This document shows positions 1 to 9,141 of a stretch of 64,000 nucleotides of DNA, one piece after another. The notes below the pieces were generated by a model. The model did no database searches. It was not told the origin of the DNA and saw only the letters and a list, made by a program, of their open reading frames with translations. The stretch is taken from positions 112,302 to 176,301 of the forward strand of contig JAJZXU010000026.1 of assembly GCA_021806235.1 (NCBI GenBank). Reading direction: 5' to 3'. Origin of the DNA: Thermoplasmata archaeon. GTDB lineage: Archaea > Thermoplasmatota > Thermoplasmata > Thermoplasmatales > Thermoplasmataceae. The translations under genes were made by a program, and so were the position numbers. How positions within the stretch are numbered: the stretch's first letter is position 1; each line of letters begins with the position of its first letter.

Positions 1-232
1 TGGCATATACCATGATTTTATTCCACACGGGCCCACCTAATAGATTGTAAATTGTGGAACCATAATGTTTACCCATTAAATCAAAACATGCAGATTCAAC
101 ACCACTTATCATGGAAATGTTTATTATATCCCTATTTCTGTTAAACGTTGATATAAACCAGTCATTTATTAATTCCCTTATCTTAAATGGGTCTCTGTTT
201 ATCACAAATTTTTTTATGTCTTTTACGTGGGG
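1..232 (-). pseudogene. Enolase-superfamily dehydratase fragment (gluconate dehydratase-like), truncated
   Basis: The minus strand encodes about 75 residues that read like the end of the N-terminal domain and the start of the barrel of an enolase-superfamily sugar-acid dehydratase. The diagnostic stretches are DPFKIRELINDWF and SGVESACFDLMGKHYG, followed by YNLLGGPVWNKIMVYA. The gene runs off the left edge of the window. Upstream on this strand the similarity stops near position 232 and a stop codon follows at 244-242, so the 60-70 residues normally found before this point are missing. In Thermoplasmatales such enzymes serve the non-phosphorylative Entner-Doudoroff pathway. The break coincides with the start of the MFS fragment on the other strand. 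I infer a rearrangement that truncated both genes. Confidence 0.75.
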
Positions 233-724
233 CCGGTTACCTCACTTCTATACGAGGCGGTACTGTTTGCACCATATATACCTTTAACTGTTTTGGCTGC
301 GTTTATTACGGACAAAATCGGGAGGATAAATACAATTTTATTAGGCCTTATTCCTACCATAATAGGTTATATTCTTATAATCTTCTTCCATTCTGTGGGA
401 GATTTATTATTAATTATATTGCTATTAAGCTCATGGATATCACTTTCAGAGGTCCCACTGGTTAGTATTGCGTCTGAACTTTTCCCAACATTTTTAAGAA
501 GCTTAACTTCTGGACTTCAAACCTCTGCATGGAGATTGGGTTTTATTTTGACGTCAATTATACTTCCAGTTTTACTTATTTCTGTTGGTGTAGGTGGTAT
601 GTACCTTGTCGAATCTATAATGCTTATTGCAGTTGCATGCGTGTTGCTTTTTATGCTTAAACCACAGGCAAGGGTAGAAAAAAAATCCCTGGAAGAAATA
701 TCGGAAAAAGAGCAAGAGGCATAA
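227..724 (+). pseudogene. C-terminal fragment of an MFS sugar transporter
   Basis: This 165-codon open frame is the C-terminal part of a major facilitator transporter. It shows a loop with DKIGR between two membrane helices and then SELFPTFLRSLTSGLQTSAWR, typical of sugar-porter-like MFS proteins, which are normally 400-450 residues. There is no N-terminal half: upstream the frame runs into sequence antisense to the dehydratase fragment and reaches a stop at 170-172. The GTG at 227 is only the first possible start codon and probably has no role. Four or five hydrophobic segments remain, followed by a charged tail. The fragment is probably non-functional and marks a recombination junction around 227-241. 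Confidence 0.75.
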
Positions 725-807
725 CAGGTTTTTCATGGTAGAAAAAAGTTATATAAATAAAAAGTAATTAAAATTACTGAAATTTATCGATAAATTACAA
801 AAACAAA

Positions 808-3800
808 CTAATTTTTTAAGTTCATTTTTAAAAACAGTGTTTTTATTTCAAATGGGTTAAACTGAATTTTATTATCAGTTATGGCTTTTTGTTTATCTTC
901 TAATATATCTGTCTCATAAATTTTTGTATTATTATTCTTTATCTCAGAATATGCTATTTTATCTGAAGAATTATAGAGCCTTGCTATAATTCCATTTTCA
1001 TTTTCTGATTTTTTTAGGCTTTCAAGTATTATTCTGTTATTTTCAAGTTCCATTAAATCCATAAATTTTCCTGTAATGTTTTTTCCATTTGAATTTTCGT
1101 TATGATACATCTCTATTCTATTAAATATAAAATTAGCATTTTTATATATATTAAACTCACCGGCATTATGCAAACAAACATAAAATTTTTCCTTAAATTC
1201 ATATCTATCAGAAAATGGATTTGGGTATACTGGAAGCTTGGCAATACTGATACCCAGCCTTTTATTTATAAAACTATAACCGTGTGATTCTCTTGATATT
1301 ATTGAAAAACCACGCTCATTATTGTTATAATCCACCCATCTCAACGCAGGGAACTCAAAATGTGTTTTTTCATTTTGCCTATCTAACTTTGTGGATATAT
1401 TGCCAAACGGTATTTCCCTTTTAATAAATTCCGCATTAAAATCTGGCCAAAACAGTACCTTAACAAGTTTTTCCCTATTATTTAATTTAATCTTATTTTC
1501 AAATTCTATTATATCAGAATCTGGTTTTATTATAATGTTCTGCAAAATAATAGAATTGTCATCAAATATTTTTTTAATCTCTATTATCCCAATTATGTTT
1601 TTAGATATTATTTTAATTTCAGTCCTTTTACATTCCATATAGTTATCTTTAGCTATGTTTGCTTTGTTTATGTTCCACGCATCAAAATTTGCAGGTAGGT
1701 CATTATATATTCTAATTAAATTGCCTTTTTTAATAATTTTTTTATTAGAATAGAAGAATGACATGCTGCCATCTAAACTTATATTTAATTTTATTAGTCC
1801 ATTATTTATCTCATACTGTTTATTTATATAATTTATTTCTACTTTGTTTTCATCGTTAATTCCATTTTTAGCATCTTCCTTAATATTTAAGAATCCAAAG
1901 CCAGGTATAGAACACTTTATAAATTTTCTATTTCCTGCATTAACTGATAGGCCTTTAAGCAAATTCCCATATATTTCTGGAATCTCAATATATCCATTGA
2001 AATCATACTGGCTAGTGTTTATGCCAATTACACCGTATTTTATATTTTTATTATTTGTAAGGCATTTTACTGACAAATCTATAATATTATCCAATTTTTT
2101 ATTTAAATCCTCTAATTCTTTGTACATTTCAGCATAGGCATAAAGATATGCAGAACCGGGTAATATATCATGAAACTCGGCTTTTAAAAGTGTGTACCAT
2201 AAATCCTGCATATTTTTTTTCTTATAGGTAGACGGTGCGGAAATGTAGTTAATTGAATCTATAAAGTCCAGCATGTTGATTTTATCTTCTAACATGGCCA
2301 CATATTTTTTTATTTCAAAATTAGTAGTATAAACTCCACGATGATTTTCGAGATAAATTTCACCGTTGTATACTGGCATTTTATTTTTTAATTTTAATAA
2401 ATTGTTTATATACATTTCTTCAGTAAATGTACTGATAATTTTAGGTAAAAATTTAACCTTTTTAATAGCATCAAGTTTGATCATCATCTCTATGTTTGGT
2501 CCACCACCGCCATCACCATAGCCATAAAGATATGTCATTGGAAGATCCTTATTTTTAAATATTTTCCATGAATTTATTATAGAATTAAAATTTAAGTCGC
2601 CATTATATGTAGAATTGACTATATTTGTAATAATTGATGTACCGTCTATTCCAGTCCATTGGAAGCAATGAAATGGAAATTCTGTTGTATCGTTCCACAT
2701 AGGTTTATGCGTTACAAATGATTCAATACCGGATTTAATAAATAACTGTGGCAGTTGACCAGAGAATCCAAAAGAATCTGGTAGCCATCCAATTTTAACA
2801 TATTTTCCAAAATTTTCCATGAAATATTTCTGACCATATAGCAACTGGCGTGCTAATGATTCTCCTCTAACAAGATTGGTATCAGATTCTACCCACATAC
2901 CACCTACGGGTATCCATTTATTTTCCTTAATTAATTCCTTTATCTTATTAAAAATTTTAATATTGTTTTTTCCTATTTCATGATAGTATAATGCAGTACT
3001 TTGTGCAAATGTAAAATTAAAACCCATATTATAAAGTTTTAGAACGTTTAAAAATGATCTTTCAATTTTTCTAGTGGTCTCTGAATAGGGCCATAGCCAT
3101 GCCACATCAATATGACAATGGCCGAAAATAAATATTTTATTGTCTGTACTGTCTATTTTAGATGCCACATTAAGGTTTATGATATTATTAATGTAATTAA
3201 AAATTTTATTATATTTGTTAGAATCTATATTTTTCATCTTAAAGTCGTCAATGTCGTTATTTAAAATTGGATACCCGTATACGTCAGATAAAAAATCGAC
3301 AGATTCAGGTTTGTCCTTTTCATTGCCCATTATACAATTTAGCCCAATGAACTGTTTCATATTTGGAGATTCAAAAACTCCGGATAGGACGCTAAACATA
3401 TAATTTAAAATTTTATTTTTTGATTTCATTTCCAATGTAGTTACAAAATTATATAACTGCAATAATTCCATGCCAACCTTAAATAGATTATAATTTATTG
3501 TAAGTATGCATATAGAATTAATTTCCAGTGACCATGCATGTCTTCCGAATAATTCCCTTGTTCCTATATTTAGTATAAACTTGTTTGCAGGGTTATCAAA
3601 CATAGTATAATTATGGCCAGCGTCTATAGCTTGATCTGGTATGCCATCAATTATGATTTCTGCGTTTCCAGATATATCTGCAGACAATAGATATTTAAAA
3701 TTGTGATCCAGTTTATCCAAATTAACTCCAAAGGAGAATGTTTTGATTTTATCCGGTGCCTGGATAGTTTTGTATGGTATACTTATAAGGCCATTTTCAG

Positions 3801-3894
3801 ATTGAATTTCATTTATATTTTTTATATCTATAATGCTTAACGATATTATTTCATATATTTTTCTAAATATTACCGGCTCTAAATCGCTTTTCAT
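808..3894 (-). CDS. manA: GH38 alpha-mannosidase
   Basis: This 1,028-residue glycoside hydrolase family 38 enzyme removes alpha-linked mannose from oligosaccharides or glycans. Seen directly: the zinc-site motif GHCHIDVAWLWP at residues 258-269 and the nucleophile motif WLPDSFGFSGQLPQ with Asp373; the C-terminal half reads like the beta-sandwich domains of the family. There is no signal peptide, so it acts in the cytoplasm on imported sugars or recycled glycoprotein glycans. The start is the only ATG before the conserved N-terminal part. An AT-rich TATA-like stretch lies about 10-30 nt upstream, consistent with a leaderless mRNA. The gene is flanked on both sides by relics of other genes. An archaeal GH38 enzyme of this kind has been characterised from Picrophilus torridus. 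Confidence 0.95.
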   Translation of the reverse strand: MKSDLEPVIFRKIYEIISLSIIDIKNINEIQSENGLISIPYKTIQAPDKIKTFSFGVNLDKLDHNFKYLLSADISGNAEIIIDGIPDQAIDAGHNYTMFDNPANKFILNIGTRELFGRHAWSLEINSICILTINYNLFKVGMELLQLYNFVTTLEMKSKNKILNYMFSVLSGVFESPNMKQFIGLNCIMGNEKDKPESVDFLSDVYGYPILNNDIDDFKMKNIDSNKYNKIFNYINNIINLNVASKIDSTDNKIFIFGHCHIDVAWLWPYSETTRKIERSFLNVLKLYNMGFNFTFAQSTALYYHEIGKNNIKIFNKIKELIKENKWIPVGGMWVESDTNLVRGESLARQLLYGQKYFMENFGKYVKIGWLPDSFGFSGQLPQLFIKSGIESFVTHKPMWNDTTEFPFHCFQWTGIDGTSIITNIVNSTYNGDLNFNSIINSWKIFKNKDLPMTYLYGYGDGGGGPNIEMMIKLDAIKKVKFLPKIISTFTEEMYINNLLKLKNKMPVYNGEIYLENHRGVYTTNFEIKKYVAMLEDKINMLDFIDSINYISAPSTYKKKNMQDLWYTLLKAEFHDILPGSAYLYAYAEMYKELEDLNKKLDNIIDLSVKCLTNNKNIKYGVIGINTSQYDFNGYIEIPEIYGNLLKGLSVNAGNRKFIKCSIPGFGFLNIKEDAKNGINDENKVEINYINKQYEINNGLIKLNISLDGSMSFFYSNKKIIKKGNLIRIYNDLPANFDAWNINKANIAKDNYMECKRTEIKIISKNIIGIIEIKKIFDDNSIILQNIIIKPDSDIIEFENKIKLNNREKLVKVLFWPDFNAEFIKREIPFGNISTKLDRQNEKTHFEFPALRWVDYNNNERGFSIISRESHGYSFINKRLGISIAKLPVYPNPFSDRYEFKEKFYVCLHNAGEFNIYKNANFIFNRIEMYHNENSNGKNITGKFMDLMELENNRIILESLKKSENENGIIARLYNSSDKIAYSEIKNNNTKIYETDILEDKQKAITDNKIQFNPFEIKTLFLKMNLKN

Positions 3895-4088
3895 AAATAT
3901 ATAATTTTTTAAATTACTTAAAACTATTCATTATATCCCGTGTTGCCTATGTTAACCCCCAATCTATGAAATACGTAACTCACCTATGAAACAGGCACTT
4001 AAAATAACATAAAACGATATAGCTTATCATCTTTATAGCATTTTAAAATATGCCATAAAACATTGTGTTGCAAGCATAATATGTTAAC

Positions 4089-4330
4089 CTATTTACCCCT
4101 CTGATAAACAATTTCACCACCTATTATAGTCATTTCCACCTCAAGGTTTTTTATTGAATTACAGGGGATGGTAATTGGATCATTTGATAAAACAACTAAG
4201 TCTGCATATTTACCTGGATTTATTGTACCTTTAACATCATCGTCCATTGCAACACATGCTGCATTTGGCGTCCTAAATAGTATCCCTTAATATAACTTAA
4301 ACCCGGAGGAATTATAGGTGCTGCTATTGA
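4089..4330 (-). pseudogene. Amidohydrolase-family C-terminal relic
   Basis: From 4287 down to the TAG at 4091-4089 the minus strand encodes the C-terminus of a YtcJ-like metal-dependent amidohydrolase, including the hallmark KGTINPGKYADLVVLSNDP and an ending VEMTIIGGEIVYQRGK. Just upstream, in a different frame, APIIPPGLSYIKG resembles the part that normally comes before it, so there is a frameshift near 4285-4290. The first 400 or so residues and the metal-binding histidines are gone. It lies between the mannosidase and the aldo/keto reductase genes. It is a clear pseudogene remnant with no expected function. Confidence 0.8.
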
Positions 4331-4367
4331 ACGTTATAATGCAATAGGAATATACATACTAAAATAT

Positions 4368-5408
4368 TTAGGAAATACTGTGCTTAATTCTATCATATGG
4401 TGAATCCCAATTAATCCTGAATTCTGATGCGATCACCTCAATCTCGTGGATATCGTTCTCGTTCATCTTTATATCCAGTGCCGCTATATTATCTTCAAGG
4501 TGCTCAATCTTTGTTGCACCTATTACAGGTATAATTGAAACTTTTTCTATTTCCGCTTTTTTAATCATCCATGCCAGAGACATTTGAGAAAGCGTAACTC
4601 CCTTGTTTTTTGCATATTCATTCAGTGCATTTAAAATTGGTATGTTGCCCTCGGTAAGATATCTCTCTTTTATCTCAGAAACAAAGGATGCCCGTGAAAG
4701 TTCTGGTGCCCCATTTAAATATTTATCCGTTAAAACTCCCTGGGCTATAGGTATATATGCCATTATGCTCATTCCATAATTCCGTGATATGGCAAATTTT
4801 TCCGGTTCTATTTCCCTTTCTAATAAGTTATATGGTTCCTGCATGGATAGCATTTTTATCCCCATAGATTTTGAAAGCATAACGATATCCTTTACATCAT
4901 CTGGATGAAAATAGCTTTCACCGAAGTACAGTGCCTTTCCCTGGTCATTTATTATCTTAAATGCATTTAACGATTCCTCAATAGGAGTTTCAGGATCAGG
5001 GCGGTGCATATGAAGTATGTCCACATAATCTAAATTCATCCTCTTAAGGGATTCGTTAATTTGCCACATCAAATACTTCTTTGATAGCCCTGATGCATTC
5101 GGAAATTTTTCCATCCTGCCCATAAACTTTGTTGATATGACAATTGATTCTCTGTTATAACCGTTTATGGCCTCTCCAAGTATGCGTTCTGAAAGGCCAG
5201 CATTTTCCGGGTATATGGAGCCATTGTATACGTTTGCAGTATCAAAGAAATTTATACCCAGGTCATATGCCTTCCTTATGATCTTTATGGAAAGTTCCTT
5301 ATCTACCCAGTATGGAATTTTTCCGTGCTGTAAAACCGGAAAATGCCATGTGCCAAAACAGAGAGATGATACGGATAAACCACTATCCCCAAATTTTTTA
5401 TAATTCAT
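4368..5408 (-). CDS. Aldo/keto reductase
   Basis: This 346-residue NADPH-dependent aldo/keto reductase has a TIM-barrel fold. The N-terminus MNYKKFGDSGLSVSSLCFGT is typical. The catalytic tetrad is visible as Asp and Tyr in FFDTANVYNG, Lys in STKF and His in ILHMHRPDPETP. The cofactor-binding end contains VIPVIGATKIEHLEDNIAA. It belongs to the YajO/PdxI-like branch; the substrate cannot be told from sequence, though a sugar or sugar-acid aldehyde fits the neighbourhood. The gene is divergent from the sugar ABC operon that starts at 5872. A second member of the family lies at 50007-51020. Confidence 0.93.
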   Translation of the reverse strand: MNYKKFGDSGLSVSSLCFGTWHFPVLQHGKIPYWVDKELSIKIIRKAYDLGINFFDTANVYNGSIYPENAGLSERILGEAINGYNRESIVISTKFMGRMEKFPNASGLSKKYLMWQINESLKRMNLDYVDILHMHRPDPETPIEESLNAFKIINDQGKALYFGESYFHPDDVKDIVMLSKSMGIKMLSMQEPYNLLEREIEPEKFAISRNYGMSIMAYIPIAQGVLTDKYLNGAPELSRASFVSEIKERYLTEGNIPILNALNEYAKNKGVTLSQMSLAWMIKKAEIEKVSIIPVIGATKIEHLEDNIAALDIKMNENDIHEIEVIASEFRINWDSPYDRIKHSIS

Positions 5409-5871
5409 AAGTCGTTTTATTGCATATTAATATAAAAATATTTTTAGAATCTATAACTAATATACCATTTCGTAAATATTTTTCATGCATAATATAATAA
5501 TGCAATAAGTATACAGTATAATAGTCTATTTTTTCCAGTTTAAATCCAGTTTGCTGGCAATGGTAAACCCCCATCAGTCCTATTAGGAGTATTATAATTA
5601 TTATTTTCTATAATAAACTTTTTATTGAATTTTAATGCTAAAAATTATAATTCACTCATTAATATTAAGACTATTTTTAAGAAATCATAAATATTAAGCT
5701 TTAAATATTCTAAAATGGTATAATGCATAATGAAAATATCAACAATATAGTATAATATAGTATATTTTTTGCAGTACATTTCAATAATAGTATAAATAAT
5801 TACGAAATTATGAATAATAAAGTGTGTCTAGCTACAAACATTTTAAATAATACAATCTAATACAATGGAAC
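5409..5871. promoter_or_regulatory. 463-bp AT-rich intergenic region with repeated TATAGTATA-like motifs
   Basis: No gene is visible. The region separates the divergent aldo/keto reductase and sugar ABC operon. The sequence ATAGTATA or a close variant recurs around 5511-5527, 5748-5766 and 5788-5798; the middle block holds two tandem copies. Their position 75-120 nt before the transporter gene fits operator sites, but such AT-rich words can arise by chance. The region also contains a short GC-richer patch at about 5555-5590. Confidence 0.3.
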
Positions 5872-7431
5872 ATGGAAAACAATCCTGATATAAAACCAAA
5901 AAGTAAGTTATTGACTTATATAGTTATTGTTATTATGATAGCCGCAATTGTTGGAGGAGGTGTAGTATATTACTATTCTACTATACACAAATCATCAACA
6001 GAAACAATCTCAATTGCTGCTCCTACATATTATAGTTCATCATCTACATGGGAAAATTTCGTTAATAATGCCACAAAAAGTTGGCAAGCGGCCCACCCAA
6101 ACGTAAAAATTAAATTTATCGGTCCGTTTGGAGCAAGTAGCGAAGGAAATTATTATACCAAATTGGACCTTTTAACATCTTCAAAATCTACTGCCCCATC
6201 GGTCATGTTAGAAGATATGTTCTACACGGCGACATATCAGCATGAGGGTATATTAGCCCCATTAAACTCATATGTTAATTCCAGTTTCTTTTCTAATACA
6301 TACTCTTCTGCTCTAGGTCAAATGACAGTAAATGGAACACATTATGGCCTGCCAGCTACGGTTACTGATACTTTAATCTATTATAACATAAGTTTACTTC
6401 AGAAGGCTGGTGTTCTATCTTCCGGTAATACAACATGGCAGCCAACAAATTGGACACAGATTATGAATGCCGCACAGAAAGTAAATTCAACATCAACACT
6501 TGCTGGTGTTACTCCACTGAATATTTATGAGGGTGTAAGAGCAGATGAAGCCTCTTCATTCACCGGATTTGAGGGGCTTTTATATGGAACAGGGCACGGT
6601 CTTTATAACTTCACAAATCATAAATGGTATGGAAATAATCCCGGATTAAATGAAACATTACATTTCTACAAAACAGCATTTTCAAAGAAATATGCCACTT
6701 CAGCCTTAAGTAGCACACCCTATGTAACCGTTGGACAATATATGCAAAAAGGAAAATTGGCAATAGGCATAGACGGAAGCTGGATGTATGGCTATCAATG
6801 GGCACCAGGTGCCCAAAACCCCATAAACAATTTCAGCAAATATATAGGCGTAGCAAAAATACCCACCATAAACGGTGGCGGAAATGGATTTAACACAATG
6901 GTAGGTGGCTGGGGATGGGCTATGTATAATAACATACCCACGTCGGAAAAACCTCTGGTTGCGTCCTTTATGATGGCATTAGATAACACATCAAATCAGA
7001 TTTTAGTAAATGAACCACACAATGGATTAGCAGGTGGTCTGCCAACCGCAAAAAGCGCAGTCAATAATCCCGGCTTCTCAAAGCTTGTGCCCGGGGCTTC
7101 ATATTTGGACACATTTTATGCTAAGCTATTAAAATATGGTAGCTACAGGCCTCCAGTTTCAGGATACCCAACCGTATCATCTGCATTACAAACAGCAATG
7201 AGTGATGTGGTTTCTGGACATGAAAGCGTATCAAGTGCATTAAGTGCATACGATTCTACCCTTGTAAGCAGTTTTGGTGCAAGTCATGTGCAAAAGATGT
7301 CCGGTAGCTCGCCCAGTATACAGCCATCACCAGCATACTCCAATTATCAGAGCAACAAAAATATACAAACTTTCTTCTACGGATATTTTACTGACACGTC
7401 TATTTTTACTTATAATTACATATTTTGGTGA
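5872..7431 (+). CDS. Sugar ABC transporter substrate-binding protein
   Basis: This 519-residue binding protein is the first gene of a four-gene ABC importer operon. Residues 1-11 are charged and 12-36 form one hydrophobic helix, which would act as an uncleaved signal anchor. A Ser/Thr-rich linker follows, then a family-1 type solute-binding fold beginning ETISIAAPTYYSS. Conserved features include YGLPATVTDTLIYYN and a GIDGSWMYGYQW segment near residues 301-312, as in maltose and oligosaccharide binding proteins. The protein would sit on the outer face of the membrane and capture sugars in acid. The downstream permease gene starts 6 bp after its stop. Confidence 0.92.
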   Translation: MENNPDIKPKSKLLTYIVIVIMIAAIVGGGVVYYYSTIHKSSTETISIAAPTYYSSSSTWENFVNNATKSWQAAHPNVKIKFIGPFGASSEGNYYTKLDLLTSSKSTAPSVMLEDMFYTATYQHEGILAPLNSYVNSSFFSNTYSSALGQMTVNGTHYGLPATVTDTLIYYNISLLQKAGVLSSGNTTWQPTNWTQIMNAAQKVNSTSTLAGVTPLNIYEGVRADEASSFTGFEGLLYGTGHGLYNFTNHKWYGNNPGLNETLHFYKTAFSKKYATSALSSTPYVTVGQYMQKGKLAIGIDGSWMYGYQWAPGAQNPINNFSKYIGVAKIPTINGGGNGFNTMVGGWGWAMYNNIPTSEKPLVASFMMALDNTSNQILVNEPHNGLAGGLPTAKSAVNNPGFSKLVPGASYLDTFYAKLLKYGSYRPPVSGYPTVSSALQTAMSDVVSGHESVSSALSAYDSTLVSSFGASHVQKMSGSSPSIQPSPAYSNYQSNKNIQTFFYGYFTDTSIFTYNYIFW

Positions 7432-7437
7432 AATGTT

Positions 7438-8328
7438 ATGCAAACTGCGATAAATAGAAAGCTTAATTTCAAAAAAAATGCCATATTTTTAATTTTAATA
7501 CCAACATTTATTTATTTGATTATATTTTTTATTTATCCAATATATCTATCATTTAAATATTCATTTACCAACATATCATTATATGATATTAGCCATTACA
7601 CTTATATAGGATTTAGCAACTATGTAGATTTATTTAAAAGCCATGGTTTTCAAAACTCGCTGTACATTACACTATTATTTCTTTTAGTGTCTGCTATATT
7701 TGGCCAGATGTTCTTGGGCTCAATTATTGCATATTTACTAACAATTACACAAAAATATTTCAAATTAATTGTTACAACAATAATATTGATTGCGTGGGCA
7801 ACACCCCAGGTTACTGCCGGTATAATGTGGTACAGTACATTAAGTTATATCCCTACGGGCACAATAAATTTTTTCTTAAGTTCATTTGGTTTTAAATCAA
7901 TTAATTTTTTATCTACAAAAACAGCAATATATTCAATAATGCTTGCAAATATATGGATTGGCCTTGGTTTTTCTATTCTAATATTCCTGGGTGGCATTCA
8001 AAATATTAATCCCAGTATTATTAAGGCATCATATATGGATGGCACTAAACCCTTTACAAGATTTTTTGCTATAATATTTCCACTTTTAAAGAAGAGTATT
8101 ATAACTGATCTTTTATTGATTACGCTATTTACTTTAGGCACATTTACATTAATATACGTTTTAACTGCCGGTGGTCCGGCAGGTTCTACAAATTTATTGA
8201 CAATATATCAATATCATACCGCTTTTTCTTTGTTTTCATTGGGTTTTGCAAATGCCATTGGTGTGATAATAATATTAATAGCTATAGTATTATCTACTAT
8301 CTATTTAAGATTTATAAAGGTGGAATAA
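7438..8328 (+). CDS. Sugar ABC transporter permease (MalF-like)
   Basis: This 296-residue inner-membrane permease of the CUT1 sugar importer type has about six hydrophobic helices. The cytoplasmic EAA-type loop that contacts the ATPase is visible near residues 198-214 as ASYMDGTKPFTRFF followed by a hydrophobic segment. It starts 6 bp after the binding-protein stop; a GGTGA stretch just before the start can act as a Shine-Dalgarno site. The next gene begins at the base after its stop codon, so translation is likely coupled. Confidence 0.93.
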   Translation: MQTAINRKLNFKKNAIFLILIPTFIYLIIFFIYPIYLSFKYSFTNISLYDISHYTYIGFSNYVDLFKSHGFQNSLYITLLFLLVSAIFGQMFLGSIIAYLLTITQKYFKLIVTTIILIAWATPQVTAGIMWYSTLSYIPTGTINFFLSSFGFKSINFLSTKTAIYSIMLANIWIGLGFSILIFLGGIQNINPSIIKASYMDGTKPFTRFFAIIFPLLKKSIITDLLLITLFTLGTFTLIYVLTAGGPAGSTNLLTIYQYHTAFSLFSLGFANAIGVIIILIAIVLSTIYLRFIKVE

Positions 8329-9135
8329 ATGAAAATAACTAAAATATTAACATATACAGTTTTAACGTTACTGGCTGCAATATTTATCGTGCCATTTATA
8401 TGGTTGATAGTTGAAAGTTTTAGTCCGGTTAGTGATCTTGGCTTTGTTATACCATCACATTTTACACTGGCACCCTTTTACAAGGTTTTAACCAACCATG
8501 AATTTATTAATTCAATTTATGAGGGTTTAATACAATCATTCGGTGGTACTCTCATATCAGTAATGTTTTCTATAGGTCCAGCATATATTTTTTCAAGAAA
8601 AAAATTTAAATTAAGACTTTATTTGCTATTAAGTATTTTATTTCTAACGGGTTTCCCCGTATTTTCATTATTAATACCAGAATATATATTCTATATAAAA
8701 ATTTCATTATATAATACTCTTATTGGTGACATATTATTTTTAGGTGTATTAAACGTACCAATAGATATATGGATCCTTAAGAATTCATTTGATCAAATAC
8801 CACAGAGTATAGAAAGAGCAGCGTTTATGGATGGTGCTTCAAGTATAAAATCATTGTTTTATGTTTTTTTGCCTCTTGCATTACCTATTGTATCAGTATT
8901 AATCATATTAAATTTCGTCGTTAACTGGGGCAATTTCTATGTACCATTCATTCTCTTATCTTCAAACCATCTACTGCCAATAGCTGTAGAAATTTACAGT
9001 TTTTTTGGTACGTTTAATGTAAGATACAATGAACTTGCAGCATTCTCTATAATATATACAATACCCGCAATAATACTTTACATGTTTTCTCAGAAATATA
9101 TGATAAAAGCATTATCAGGCGGTATAAAAGGGTGA
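8329..9135 (+). CDS. Sugar ABC transporter permease (MalG-like)
   Basis: This 268-residue second permease of the importer has six predicted membrane helices. Its EAA loop reads AAFMDGASSIKSLFYVFLP near residues 163-181. The ATG directly follows the TAA of the upstream permease and is preceded by GGTGG, a good archaeal Shine-Dalgarno match. It would form a heterodimer with the product of the gene before it and bind two copies of the ATPase encoded next. Confidence 0.93.
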   Translation: MKITKILTYTVLTLLAAIFIVPFIWLIVESFSPVSDLGFVIPSHFTLAPFYKVLTNHEFINSIYEGLIQSFGGTLISVMFSIGPAYIFSRKKFKLRLYLLLSILFLTGFPVFSLLIPEYIFYIKISLYNTLIGDILFLGVLNVPIDIWILKNSFDQIPQSIERAAFMDGASSIKSLFYVFLPLALPIVSVLIILNFVVNWGNFYVPFILLSSNHLLPIAVEIYSFFGTFNVRYNELAAFSIIYTIPAIILYMFSQKYMIKALSGGIKG

Positions 9136-9141
9136 AAAAAA

